From Geojedonia litorea (GTDB taxonomy: Bacteria; Bacteroidota; Bacteroidia; Flavobacteriales; Flavobacteriaceae): 64,000 nucleotides of DNA. Positions within the stretch are counted from its first letter, which is position 1, and every line of letters begins with the position of its first letter. A program made the position numbers and the translations under genes. The stretch covers positions 248,001 to 312,000 of the forward strand of contig NZ_JBHSGP010000005.1 in the NCBI RefSeq assembly GCF_042654525.1, in the 5' to 3' direction. This document shows, piece after piece, positions 1-8,041 of this stretch. The notes below the pieces were generated by a model. The model was given only the letters and a program-made list of their open reading frames with translations. It ran no database searches and was not told the DNA's origin.

Positions 1-341
1 TTCAAATAATTCTCACAATTAAAGGTTACATCCGGTCCACCAAGAATAATGACTGGAGAGCCATAAATGGCTTCTTTTTTTAAGAGTTTTACAAGCCTAA
101 TGACGTTGGTTTTTGTCATTAAATTTGTGTAGATTCCAATAATTTTCGGTTTGTGTTTTTCAATATGATCCAACTGAAATTTTAGCGAGCTAAATGTACT
201 ATCAAACACTAGGTTTTTTAAATCATTATTTTCTAGGTATGAAGAAATGTATAGTAATCCCAAAGGCGGGTAGGGTTTCATGATTTTTCCTTCCTTTTTG
301 TCTTCACTTAAGTAATACCCATGGGTTAATAGTATATTCAT
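1..341 (-). CDS. B12-binding radical SAM protein, N-terminal part (runs off window)
   Basis: Reading the minus strand from an ATG at 341 gives an open frame to the window edge (about 113 residues). It contains the PYPPLGLLYISSYLE segment and, further on, VIILGGPDVTF, which are typical of the N-terminal cobalamin-binding domain of BchE/HpnJ-like radical SAM proteins. The catalytic CxxxCxxC part lies outside the window, so the radical SAM assignment rests on similarity to the protein at 1110-2576, which has the same PFPPLGTLYAASYL segment. The ATG overlaps the stop codon of the preceding methyltransferase (ATGA, 4 bp), pointing to translational coupling as the last visible member of a four-gene operon. 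Substrate unknown. Confidence 0.8.
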   Translation of the reverse strand, partial: MNILLTHGYYLSEDKKEGKIMKPYPPLGLLYISSYLENNDLKNLVFDSTFSSLKFQLDHIEKHKPKIIGIYTNLMTKTNVIRLVKLLKKEAIYGSPVIILGGPDVTFNCENYL

Positions 342-1120
342 TTTGCTTTGAATGTAATTATAAAATGGTCTGCAAATTTTGACAATCGTTTAAATTTCAT
401 ATGGTTGTCGAGCCAAGCTAACACTCCTAAAATAAACTTTTTATTGGAGAAAAATGATTCTAGGTATGATGGAGGAACAAATAACCCTATTGGAGCGTAG
501 TTTTCTACGTCGAAATAATCATTAGCGAAAGATTCTAATTCCATAGGGTTGTAATACCATGTAGAAACAAGATGGCCATGAACACTGACGTTAACAGCAT
601 TGTTATTGTTTCTTCTAAATAATAATTTGCATTTTCCTTTGAAAAAAAGATAAATATTGTCCCAAATGCAATTTTTTGGCATAATTACGCATACTATTTT
701 GCCTTGTTCATTAAGCTTATTTCGAGAATTTGAAAAGAATTTTATTAATTTTTCGGAAGAGATACAGTTTAAACCTCCGAAATTGGAAAATATGAGATCA
801 TATTTTTTGCTGGACTCAATTTTATCGAGATTATTGAGATTCAACAACTGAAAATTTAAGTTGCTTAAGTTAGTTTTATTTTGGGCTGTATGCAGCATTG
901 CTTCTGATATGTCGGTTGCCAACACCTTATGCCCTTGTTTTGCCAACCAAATGGCATCTTCTCCTGTACCGCAGTTGACTTCTAAAATATCTAATTTTTT
1001 GTTGTTATCTATTGTTCTTAAAAAATAATCATAAACCAATTTTCGTTGATATTTTCCAATTTTGGAATTAGTGAAAGATCTATCGTAGTCTTTCGCCGCT
1101 AAATCAAAGCTATTGAACAT
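338..1120 (-). CDS. Class I SAM-dependent methyltransferase
   Basis: 260 residues. The SAM-binding motif I is visible as ILEVNCGTG (residues 45-53), followed by an acidic residue at the end of beta-2 (D70 in VLATDIS), as in Methyltransf_11/25 family enzymes. The first Gly of the usual ExGCGTG motif is replaced by Asn. The C-terminal half (about 150-260) is not a recognisable substrate domain. It starts inside the end of the upstream radical SAM gene (11-bp overlap) and ends overlapping the next B12-radical SAM gene, so it is translated in an operon between two such enzymes. It probably methylates the product of the same pathway (inference); the acceptor is unknown. Confidence 0.88.
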   Translation of the reverse strand: MFNSFDLAAKDYDRSFTNSKIGKYQRKLVYDYFLRTIDNNKKLDILEVNCGTGEDAIWLAKQGHKVLATDISEAMLHTAQNKTNLSNLNFQLLNLNNLDKIESSKKYDLIFSNFGGLNCISSEKLIKFFSNSRNKLNEQGKIVCVIMPKNCIWDNIYLFFKGKCKLLFRRNNNNAVNVSVHGHLVSTWYYNPMELESFANDYFDVENYAPIGLFVPPSYLESFFSNKKFILGVLAWLDNHMKFKRLSKFADHFIITFKAK

Positions 1121-2576
1121 TGCCTGGTTGCATATTTTTAAGTTGGAATCGGTATAAAAGTGCCGACAGAAAATAATAAAAGATAAGTAACATCGACCTG
1201 ATTTGAGATTTGTTAATTGATAAAGGACTGGAAAAAGCTTTTTTATAATTTCTTAAAGCTAGACTTTTCCTATATTCTTGATGAACGTATCGATGCAATT
1301 TTTTGTAATATTTTGAATGGAATGTACCATCGAACATCATGGCAAGATCATCAGAATCGGTCCAGTTTGCTTTATATTTTAAATCTGCCTTGACCTTTTC
1401 ATAGAATTTTGTTCCTGGGAGTGGGTACGAAATTGAAATACCTATATTGTCGGGCTGAAGTTCTTTGATCATAGTTATTGTTTTTTCAATATCTGCTTTG
1501 GACTCCCCTAAATACCCAAATTGTATAAAAAATGCTACTCTAATGTGTTTTTCTTTCAGCAATTTAGTTGCTTTAAAAATTTGGTCAACTGTTGTCCCTT
1601 TATCCATGGCATCCAGAATATATTGCGATCCACTTTCGGCTCCTACCCAAACTTCTTCCAATCCACTGTCGTGTAATGCATCTATAGTATCTTCCTTTAA
1701 AAGTAAGTCAACCCGACTTTGCATATAAAATGAAATGTTTAAGGTTTTCTTTTTCAGCTCTCTATTAAAATCTTGAACCCAATTGGGTTTTAAGCCAAAG
1801 ATATCATCGCACATCCAAAATCGACTTACTCCATAGGTGTTTTGAAGATAGTCAATATGGTTTGCTACATATGCTGGTGAATGTGAGTTATACCGATTTC
1901 CATAAATTGGTTTAGCACACCAGTTGCACTTAAATGGACAACCCCTGGTGGTTACAATGTTAAGTGTAAATTCTTTTCCACCGGAATTCCAAATCGTTTT
2001 ATAAGCTGAAATATCTACTAAATCCCATGCAGGTAATGGCAACATATCTAACTCTTTTAACACCGGACGTTTCCCATTAATAACTATGCTTCCATTATTT
2101 TTATAAACTATACCTTGCACGTTAGAAAATGAAATACCTTTAGATAAACAATCAATTAACTCCTTAAGAGTGAGTTCTCCTTCACCTTGAATAACAAAAT
2201 CAGCTCCGGCATCCATATACTTTTTGTAATGGTCTGTGGCGTCTGAACTACAAACAATTATATCACATCCTAATTTCTTGGCAATAACAATCATTTGAAA
2301 AGCTGCTTCACGCATTTTTGTCAAACACATTTTGGTTAAATAATTAAAGCCATCATCATAAATGGCAAACACTTTTGGCTGGTGTTGATTTAGATAAGGT
2401 TCAAGGGTTTTAAGATCGCCAATTAAATTAGTGTCAAATAATCCAACATTATAAAAGTTTTGTCTTAAATATGAAGCAGCATATAGTGTTCCAAGGGGAG
2501 GAAACGGAGTTTTATTCTTCCATTGCTTTGGATCGAATTTATAAAAATAAGAATGGGAAAAAACAACGTCAAGCAT
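1110..2576 (-). CDS. B12-binding radical SAM enzyme
   Basis: 488 residues. An N-terminal cobalamin-binding-like domain (about 1-150, with FPPLGTLYAASYL and the GEGE motif at 131-134) precedes a radical SAM core whose iron-sulfur ligands are C213, C217 and C220 in RGCPFKCNWC. A radical SAM TIM barrel (SRFWMCDDIF, EEVWVGAESGSQ) continues to about 400. Family members use SAM and cobalamin for C-methylation or ring rearrangements of unreactive carbons. The start overlaps the nucleotidyltransferase by 8 bp and the end overlaps the methyltransferase by 11 bp. The specific reaction cannot be read from sequence. A B12 uptake locus lies 6 kb away. Confidence 0.92.
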   Translation of the reverse strand: MLDVVFSHSYFYKFDPKQWKNKTPFPPLGTLYAASYLRQNFYNVGLFDTNLIGDLKTLEPYLNQHQPKVFAIYDDGFNYLTKMCLTKMREAAFQMIVIAKKLGCDIIVCSSDATDHYKKYMDAGADFVIQGEGELTLKELIDCLSKGISFSNVQGIVYKNNGSIVINGKRPVLKELDMLPLPAWDLVDISAYKTIWNSGGKEFTLNIVTTRGCPFKCNWCAKPIYGNRYNSHSPAYVANHIDYLQNTYGVSRFWMCDDIFGLKPNWVQDFNRELKKKTLNISFYMQSRVDLLLKEDTIDALHDSGLEEVWVGAESGSQYILDAMDKGTTVDQIFKATKLLKEKHIRVAFFIQFGYLGESKADIEKTITMIKELQPDNIGISISYPLPGTKFYEKVKADLKYKANWTDSDDLAMMFDGTFHSKYYKKLHRYVHQEYRKSLALRNYKKAFSSPLSINKSQIRSMLLIFYYFLSALLYRFQLKNMQPGNVQ

Positions 2577-3477
2577 GTTCTGGTTCTAATGTTATTTTAT
2601 GTTTTTCTTGTACTTTAAAATAATGCTCATTTAACGATTCAATGACTTTTTTTTGGAAGTTTTGTGGATGATGTTTTGAGACATTTTTTGTCGATTTCAT
2701 AGCTACTTTAAAGTCTTTTTCTGGTAGGAATTTAAACTTACTCCGCCATCTATATAACGTTATACTTCTTAAAAAATCATCTAATATATTTCCAAATTTA
2801 TTTTCGAGTAGGCCTTCAATCAATTTTGTAATCATAGGTTTTTGGATGTTCTTTACAAATTTAAAATTCTCCTCAAATCCCTTATTTGGGAAATAATATT
2901 TTACCCATTGGTTCAGTCTAATAAATTCTTGAAAAACTTTTTCTCCTCGAGTAGGAATCAGAGTAGCGATTTCCATGGCCGTAAACTTATTCTTTTCTGT
3001 AATTTCAAGGTCATCTATCCCCTTAAAGTAATTAATGCAGAAATATTTTTTAGAATTCAGTAAGAATATTTTTTTGTAGAGGATTAAAAAAGTTCTTGCA
3101 ATCCAAAGTCTATTGGCGGCTGTGACGATAAAAAAGTCCACATCATCGTCTTCATGAAAAATCCCTTTTGACAGACCACCAGAAAGCGCAACACCTTTTA
3201 CATATGGAAATTTGCCTATAAGTTTGCTAACTTTTAAAGCCTTTGGCATAATAGAATTTGCACGCTTATTGGCTTCCATCCTTCTTTGTACTAAATCAAA
3301 TGAATTTACTTTTAAATAGAAACCTTTTATTTTAAAAATGATTTTTCTACTCAAAAGAATATCGATTTCTTGTTCAATAACCTTTAAATCATTACTACTT
3401 GAAAATTTAAAGATTTCACCCTTTGTTACTGGGTAATTAAAGATCGAAAAGTATAGTATAGTCTTAAGAGTTGTCAA
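2569..3477 (-). CDS. Nucleotidyltransferase-fold protein with N-terminal winged-helix-like segment
   Basis: 302 residues. Residues 1-60 (ILYFSIFNYPVTKGEI and onward) resemble a winged-helix segment. Residues 95-120 carry a nucleotidyltransferase signature, SGGLSKG followed by DDDVDFF, with D112 and D114 as candidate metal ligands. It is the first gene of the four-gene operon. The frame opens at a TTG (3475-3477); no ATG is available before residue 68, so a TTG start is accepted. No HEPN partner lies next to it, so it is not an obvious MNT toxin-antitoxin. A role in activating or tagging the substrate of the radical SAM enzymes is only a guess. Confidence 0.75.
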   Translation of the reverse strand: MTTLKTILYFSIFNYPVTKGEIFKFSSSNDLKVIEQEIDILLSRKIIFKIKGFYLKVNSFDLVQRRMEANKRANSIMPKALKVSKLIGKFPYVKGVALSGGLSKGIFHEDDDVDFFIVTAANRLWIARTFLILYKKIFLLNSKKYFCINYFKGIDDLEITEKNKFTAMEIATLIPTRGEKVFQEFIRLNQWVKYYFPNKGFEENFKFVKNIQKPMITKLIEGLLENKFGNILDDFLRSITLYRWRSKFKFLPEKDFKVAMKSTKNVSKHHPQNFQKKVIESLNEHYFKVQEKHKITLEPEHA

Positions 3478-3542
3478 GATATTCGATTTAAGTATTCTTT
3501 TTAAACAGCAATGATTAAGTTAAGTCATTTTATTTAAATATA

Positions 3543-3556
3543 GATCAATATTGATC
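3543..3556. promoter_or_regulatory. 14-bp perfect palindrome, candidate operator
   Basis: GATCAATATTGATC is its own reverse complement and lies 66 bp upstream of the first gene of the radical SAM operon. It has the size of a dimeric repressor site. No cognate regulator is adjacent. Confidence 0.35.
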
Positions 3557-3723
3557 GAAAAATTCCTGATATAAAAGTTTGCTAAATCACTAATGAGAAC
3601 TTTATTATTTTATTTCACTAAAAGAACGGTTATTTTAGGCTAATTCTGTTTTTTAGTTGTTCAAGACCTCAATGATTAAATGTTTCTATTGTAAGCTTCG
3701 AAAGAATTGACTTGAATTACATC

Positions 3724-3731
3724 TATTTTTG
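3724..3731 (+). promoter_or_regulatory. Bacteroidota -7 promoter element (TATTTTTG)
   Basis: An exact match to TAnnTTTG, with a TTG 17 bp upstream at 3707 as a possible -33 element. It would give a leader of about 85 nt for the T9SS mini-protein at 3823. Confidence 0.55.
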
Positions 3732-3822
3732 TATTTAAGTTTGTCAATCTAAATTTTTAGTTAATTGGCTTGGCTTTATATGCTAAAAATCATTAAATTA
3801 GCTAAAGACTAAACCTACGCTT

Positions 3823-4176
3823 ATGAAAATAAAACTACTTTTAATTTTATCTTTTTTAGTATTTGGTTTCTCAAGTACTTTTGGTTCGACTTCACAATCC
3901 AAAATTTCAAACACATTAGAAGCTTCGTATTTACAAGCTAATAGAGACTTTGTCATTTCTCCAAACCCTGCGACATCCTTCTTGAATGTGTATTTACCTG
4001 CCGGATTTGAAAATGCCAAGCTCACTGTATTTGATGTTTTGGGGAAAGTAATTTATGATGTTGAAATGAATTCGCTGAAATCATCCATTAATATTTCTAA
4101 ATGGAATAGTGGCGTATATTTAGTTAAGATTTCAACAGATAAAGCTACTCAAACCAAGCGCTTTGTTAAACAGTAA
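3823..4176 (+). CDS. Small secreted protein consisting almost only of a T9SS type A sorting domain
   Basis: 117 residues. A signal peptide (1-21, ending FSSTFG) is followed by about 20 residues and then a complete Por secretion-system C-terminal domain (about 44-117): ISPNPATSFLNVYLP, LTVFDVLGKVIYD, WNSGVYLVKIST and final KRFVKQ. Normally this domain is a tail on a large cargo. Here no cargo domain is left, although the frame is intact, has a promoter and ends at a terminator. It could be a free sorting domain, a surface mini-protein, or the remnant of a deleted larger gene. Confidence 0.85.
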   Translation: MKIKLLLILSFLVFGFSSTFGSTSQSKISNTLEASYLQANRDFVISPNPATSFLNVYLPAGFENAKLTVFDVLGKVIYDVEMNSLKSSINISKWNSGVYLVKISTDKATQTKRFVKQ

Positions 4177-4193
4177 ATTAGATTTTAATATAG

Positions 4194-4227
4194 AAAAAAA
4201 CCATCAGTAATTGCTGATGGTTTTTTT
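4194..4227. terminator. Bidirectional intrinsic terminator
   Basis: Stem CCATCAG/CTGATGG (4201-4207 with 4214-4220), extended by flanking A7 and T7 runs. It lies between the convergent mini-protein gene and the thioesterase gene, so it can serve both strands. Confidence 0.85.
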
Positions 4228-4247
4228 ATTTTAAATCAACTAGAAAC

Positions 4248-4805
4248 CTAATCGATTTCTAGTTTTACATTGTGCTCACTTAACACATTCATGTAATTTT
4301 CGCGAGAAAATTCTTTGCCTTCAAATTCAATTTGTCTCGTTTTTTTTGATTCAATTCGTTTTATAGCTTTTAAAAATCGTTTAACTTGAACGTCACTTTT
4401 TAAAATTAACCCCGGAACTTTAATCGATTTCCCATCCGAATCTTTTGCCACCATAGTGAAGTAGGAAGAATTACTATGTTTCACTTCACCTGTTCTGATA
4501 TTTTGAGACTCAACACGAATCCCAACCACCATTGAAGTGCCTCCAACATAGTTAATAGAAGCTTTCATGGTAACAAGCTCGCCAATTTCAATAGGCTTGC
4601 GAAAATTCACCGTATCAACTGCCGCGGTTACACAATAATTTTCTGAATGTTTTGAAGCGCAGGCAAAGGCTATTTGATCCATGAGGTTCAAAATATAACC
4701 TCCATGAATTTTACCATTAAAGTTGGAATGCGATGGCTGCATCAATTCTGATATAGATATACGTGTTGCGTCTACGGTTTTGTATAAAGTGGGCTTATTC
4801 ATCAT
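4248..4805 (-). CDS. Acyl-CoA thioesterase, hotdog fold
   Basis: 185 residues. It has the hotdog acyl-CoA thioester hydrolase pattern of the YciA/BACH group: NFNGKIHGGYILNLMDQIAFACASKH (the HGG loop and following helix), then VDTVNFRKPIEIGELV. The enzyme cleaves acyl-CoA to free acid and CoA in the cytoplasm. The gene starts with two consecutive ATGs within the last codons of rmuC (11-bp overlap), so the two are co-translated; this pairing says little about substrate. The C-terminal 60 residues extend past the core hotdog and are charged. Confidence 0.9.
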   Translation of the reverse strand: MMNKPTLYKTVDATRISISELMQPSHSNFNGKIHGGYILNLMDQIAFACASKHSENYCVTAAVDTVNFRKPIEIGELVTMKASINYVGGTSMVVGIRVESQNIRTGEVKHSNSSYFTMVAKDSDGKSIKVPGLILKSDVQVKRFLKAIKRIESKKTRQIEFEGKEFSRENYMNVLSEHNVKLEID

Positions 4806-6120
4806 CTTCGTTTAATGCACGTTTTAAAATAGGTTCTGGTAAGGCCTTTTTAGCTTTTGCACCTAATTTTTTAAGTTTTTCAACACTTGTAATCAAATTA
4901 CCCTTTCCATCAACTAACTTGTTCATAGCCGAAGAATAGTCTTTTTTAGCATCGTCAATTTTCTTACCTACACCAGTTAAATCGTTAACTAATCCTTCAA
5001 ACTTATCGTAAAGCGCTCCAGCTTGTCGGGCTATTTCTATGGCGTTTTGCTGCTGCTTCTCGTTATTCCACATAGTATCAATGGTACGCAGCGTTGCCAA
5101 TAGGGTAGAGGGTGTTACAATCACAATATTTTTTTCAAATGCTTTATTATATAAGCTATTATCATCATTAATGGCTACTGCAAAAGCAGGTTCAATAGGG
5201 ATGAACATCAATACAAAATCTGGTGATTCTATATCATATAAATCTTGATAGTTTTTGTCTGAAAGCTGATCGACATGCTTTCTAATAGAGTTCACATGTG
5301 CTTTTAGAAACTGTGGACGGTCATCTTCATCTGCATTTACATATCGCTCATAATCGGTTAAAGAAACTTTGGAGTCAATAACCATTTTTTTATTATCTGG
5401 AAGATGCAACACCACATCAGGTAATACACGAGAACCATCTGTAGTGGTAAAACTTTGTTGTACAAAATACTCACGGTCTTTTTCTAATCCAGATTTTTCT
5501 AACACACGTTCCAATACCAATTCGCCCCAGTTTCCTTGCATTTTACTATCACCTTTTAAGGCCCTAGTAAGGTTAGTAGCTTCTTTAGTCATTTGTTGGT
5601 TGAGGTCTTTAAGCCCCAATAATTGCTCTTTTAAAGCCGAATGCATACTGATGCTTTCCTTTTGAGAATCTTCAACCTTTTTTTCAAATCCTTGTATTTT
5701 TTCTTGTAGTGGACTTAAAATGTTTTTAATATTTTCTTTATTCTGAAGAGTAAATTTTTCGGATTTTTCATCAAGAATTCTATTGGCTAATAATTCAAAA
5801 TCTTTACGTAATTGTTCTTGCTGTTTTGCTATTTCTTCATCGCGTTTAAGGTTTTGTGTTTGAAGATTTTCAAATTCAGTATTACATCGCGTCAATTCAG
5901 AACTCAATAGTTCTTTTTCCTTTCTAATAGCATCACGGTCAATATCTAGCTTATTTAAATTCTCTTTGAGTTCATGAATGGTGTTGGTCAGTTGATGTTG
6001 ACGTTCTTCTAAAGTGCTTTTATCACTTTTACTTTTAAGTTTAGAAATGGTCATGCCAATATATGCACCAATGCCTCCCGAAATAAGAATGGCGAGAATA
6101 AGAATAATACTGTCGTTCAT
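4795..6120 (-). CDS. rmuC: DNA recombination protein RmuC
   Basis: 441 residues. An N-terminal membrane anchor (about 4-24) is followed by a long coiled coil (about 28-190, rich in E/K/Q/L) and the RmuC nuclease-like core: QGNWGELVLERVLEKSGL, LPDVVLHLPDNKKMVIDSKVSLTDYERY, PDFVLMFIPIEPAF, IVTPSTLLATLRTI. RmuC limits rearrangements at inverted repeats in E. coli. Order and size match the family. A -7 element (TATCTTTG) lies just upstream at 6139-6146. Confidence 0.95.
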   Translation of the reverse strand: MNDSIILILAILISGGIGAYIGMTISKLKSKSDKSTLEERQHQLTNTIHELKENLNKLDIDRDAIRKEKELLSSELTRCNTEFENLQTQNLKRDEEIAKQQEQLRKDFELLANRILDEKSEKFTLQNKENIKNILSPLQEKIQGFEKKVEDSQKESISMHSALKEQLLGLKDLNQQMTKEATNLTRALKGDSKMQGNWGELVLERVLEKSGLEKDREYFVQQSFTTTDGSRVLPDVVLHLPDNKKMVIDSKVSLTDYERYVNADEDDRPQFLKAHVNSIRKHVDQLSDKNYQDLYDIESPDFVLMFIPIEPAFAVAINDDNSLYNKAFEKNIVIVTPSTLLATLRTIDTMWNNEKQQQNAIEIARQAGALYDKFEGLVNDLTGVGKKIDDAKKDYSSAMNKLVDGKGNLITSVEKLKKLGAKAKKALPEPILKRALNEDDE

Positions 6121-6138
6121 TTATCAATTGAATTTTAT

Positions 6139-6146
6139 CAAAGATA
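6139..6146 (-). promoter_or_regulatory. -7 promoter element for rmuC (TATCTTTG, minus strand)
   Basis: An exact TAnnTTTG match on the minus strand, 18 bp upstream of the rmuC ATG. It leaves a leader of roughly 10 nt. Confidence 0.6.
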
Positions 6147-6200
6147 AATTTTTTAGAAGGAAATTATAACTCAAATTAAATTTAAAATAATAAATACCAA

Positions 6201-7925
6201 TTAAAGAATAGACGTTTGAATTTCAACATCTGATTCTTGCCAAGCAGTCTCAAATTCTGTTTTAATTTTTTCGGCCTCAATCAACTTTCCTTGTGCTTTT
6301 AAACTTTGGTATAAGCCCATTAGTGACCAGCCATTTTGCCTTAAATCTTCTAAATCTTCCTTATAAACCTTTTCGGCTGCTGCATACTTTTTGGCTTTCA
6401 TTAAAATAGCCCCTAAATTCTGTCTTGGAGGAATATACCAAGCGGAAGGTTCATTATAGATTAAGTTATCCTCCAGTTCAACGGCTTTTTCCAAATGCTC
6501 AATAGCTGTTTCTAAATCGACTTTTTCTGCAGCCATTTCACCCGCAACGACTTCATAAGCTAAACTCGCAATAGCTGTTCCATTATCAAAACCAGTAGCT
6601 ACCAAAGTTTCCAAGTCTGGGTCATTTACCAGTTCAGAAATGGCGTCAAGTTCTTCTTGAGCTTCTTTCACATTATGTTTTCTTAAAAAGGCAATGCCTC
6701 TTGCATAGTGCCAAATGAGTTTTAGATGTTTGATGTTATCATTTGGTTTTGGATAGGTTAAAATATCGTTCCATTTACCAAAACGAGTATAGGCCAAAAG
6801 AGGTGTGGCTGCAAAATTCTGTAGAAAATGAAGTTCTTGCATTTCTCCAACAGGTACTTTTTCGGCTGTTTTTTTAGCGGCATCTATAGCTGTTTTACTA
6901 TCACCAAGTAAACTTGCAGCCGACCATAGAAAATGAATGTTATGTGGATAATAACCTAACGGATACATACCTTGCGAATAACACTGCGAAATATAATCTT
7001 CATCGGCTAAAATGGCTTGTTGATTCACTCTTACCGCATCTTTATAGCGTCCAACACGAATGTAAATATGGGACGGCATATGAACAATATGACCCGCCGC
7101 AGGCATTAAACTTCCCAATTTGTCGGCGCTGGGAATGGCTAAATCAGGTTTTGGAAGCTCTACCATATGAATGTAGTAATGATGAGCTCCAGGGTTATCT
7201 GGACTCAATGCCATAGCTTTCTCAAGTGCCGCTTTTGCTTCTGAAATATTTGGAGAAGGCTTACCTTCTTTATCCCAATAATTCCAAGGCACTGTATTCA
7301 TCACAGCGTCAGCAAATAAAGTTTGAATATCTGAATCATTTGGATATTTGGCAGCTACATCAGTCATGGCTTTCATGTAGGCATGATTCAATTCAGAAAT
7401 GTCTTTTGTGAGATCTGTTGAATACCTATTCGTTAATGCATTTATAAGTGCCTGTTCCTTTTTAGTGGCATTTTTAGAAAGCTGAATTGCTTTTTCAATT
7501 GCTTCATGACTTTTTATTTTACGTTCATCATCAGGAAAAGGATCATTGATATTAGGGCCTAAAGTAAATGCCTGTCCCCAGAAGGCCATAGCTAAATTAG
7601 GATCCAATCGTGCGGCTTCCATAAATGAGCGATGTGCTTCAGCGTGGTTAAAGGCATAGGTGAGGCGCAATCCTTGATTAAAGAATCGTTGTGCTAAAGC
7701 ATTTTTGGTGCTAACCGTATAACTATGCGTACCAAGATTCTCAAATAATGGCGCTATTTGTTTGGTAGTATCAATATCCGTTAAAAGGAATTTTGCGGGA
7801 GTGCAACTGATGGCATTTAGTCCAACTTTACTAGTGTAATCAAACGCTTCTTCTTTATTATAAAAGACTAATGCAACAGTTAGTGTTAAAAGTGAAAATA
7901 CTAAAAGACTTAATTTTGTTTTCAT
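6201..7925 (-). CDS. TPR-repeat protein with N-terminal signal/anchor
   Basis: 574 residues. A hydrophobic N-terminus (about 4-22) suggests export or anchoring. TPR-like helix pairs are visible, for example FFNQGLRLTYAFNHAEAHRSFMEAARLDPNLAMAFWGQA and DNLIYNEPSAWYIPPRQNLGAILMKAKKYAAAEKVY. The segment PAAGHIVHMPSHIYIRVGRYKDAV is shared with a lipoprotein at 38696-40222 (DASHALHMPSHIYVALGMWD), so the two are paralogues with a conserved HMPSHIY motif. No catalytic domain was recognised. The gene stands alone, between rmuC and the B12 uptake operon. Function unknown. Confidence 0.85.
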   Translation of the reverse strand: MKTKLSLLVFSLLTLTVALVFYNKEEAFDYTSKVGLNAISCTPAKFLLTDIDTTKQIAPLFENLGTHSYTVSTKNALAQRFFNQGLRLTYAFNHAEAHRSFMEAARLDPNLAMAFWGQAFTLGPNINDPFPDDERKIKSHEAIEKAIQLSKNATKKEQALINALTNRYSTDLTKDISELNHAYMKAMTDVAAKYPNDSDIQTLFADAVMNTVPWNYWDKEGKPSPNISEAKAALEKAMALSPDNPGAHHYYIHMVELPKPDLAIPSADKLGSLMPAAGHIVHMPSHIYIRVGRYKDAVRVNQQAILADEDYISQCYSQGMYPLGYYPHNIHFLWSAASLLGDSKTAIDAAKKTAEKVPVGEMQELHFLQNFAATPLLAYTRFGKWNDILTYPKPNDNIKHLKLIWHYARGIAFLRKHNVKEAQEELDAISELVNDPDLETLVATGFDNGTAIASLAYEVVAGEMAAEKVDLETAIEHLEKAVELEDNLIYNEPSAWYIPPRQNLGAILMKAKKYAAAEKVYKEDLEDLRQNGWSLMGLYQSLKAQGKLIEAEKIKTEFETAWQESDVEIQTSIL

Positions 7926-8041
7926 GACAACAATATGATTAAATTAATCCATTGCCATAAGAAGATCAAATCAAAAAAGTAGGATTAAAGGACTGAAAAT
8001 GAATTGACTAAAGTTAATAAATTTTAGCGAGTAATAAAAGC

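Larger units (their letters stand above)
3478..3822. other. Divergent intergenic region, 345 bp
   Basis: It separates the minus-strand radical SAM operon from the plus-strand T9SS mini-protein. It holds a perfect 14-bp palindrome (3543-3556) and a -7 promoter element for the plus-strand gene (3724-3731). No further ORF or RNA motif was seen. Confidence 0.7.

Noticed and set aside
3447..3477. E. coli-like TTGACA-N16-TATACT on the minus strand at the start of the nucleotidyltransferase gene
   Set aside because: It lies inside the coding frame, and Bacteroidota sigma factors use TTG/TAnnTTTG promoters. Taken as chance.
2569..3477. Nucleotidyltransferase as an MNT antitoxin of a HEPN-MNT pair
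   Set aside because: It is longer than minimal MNT proteins and has an N-terminal winged-helix-like part. No HEPN gene is adjacent; its neighbours are metabolic enzymes.
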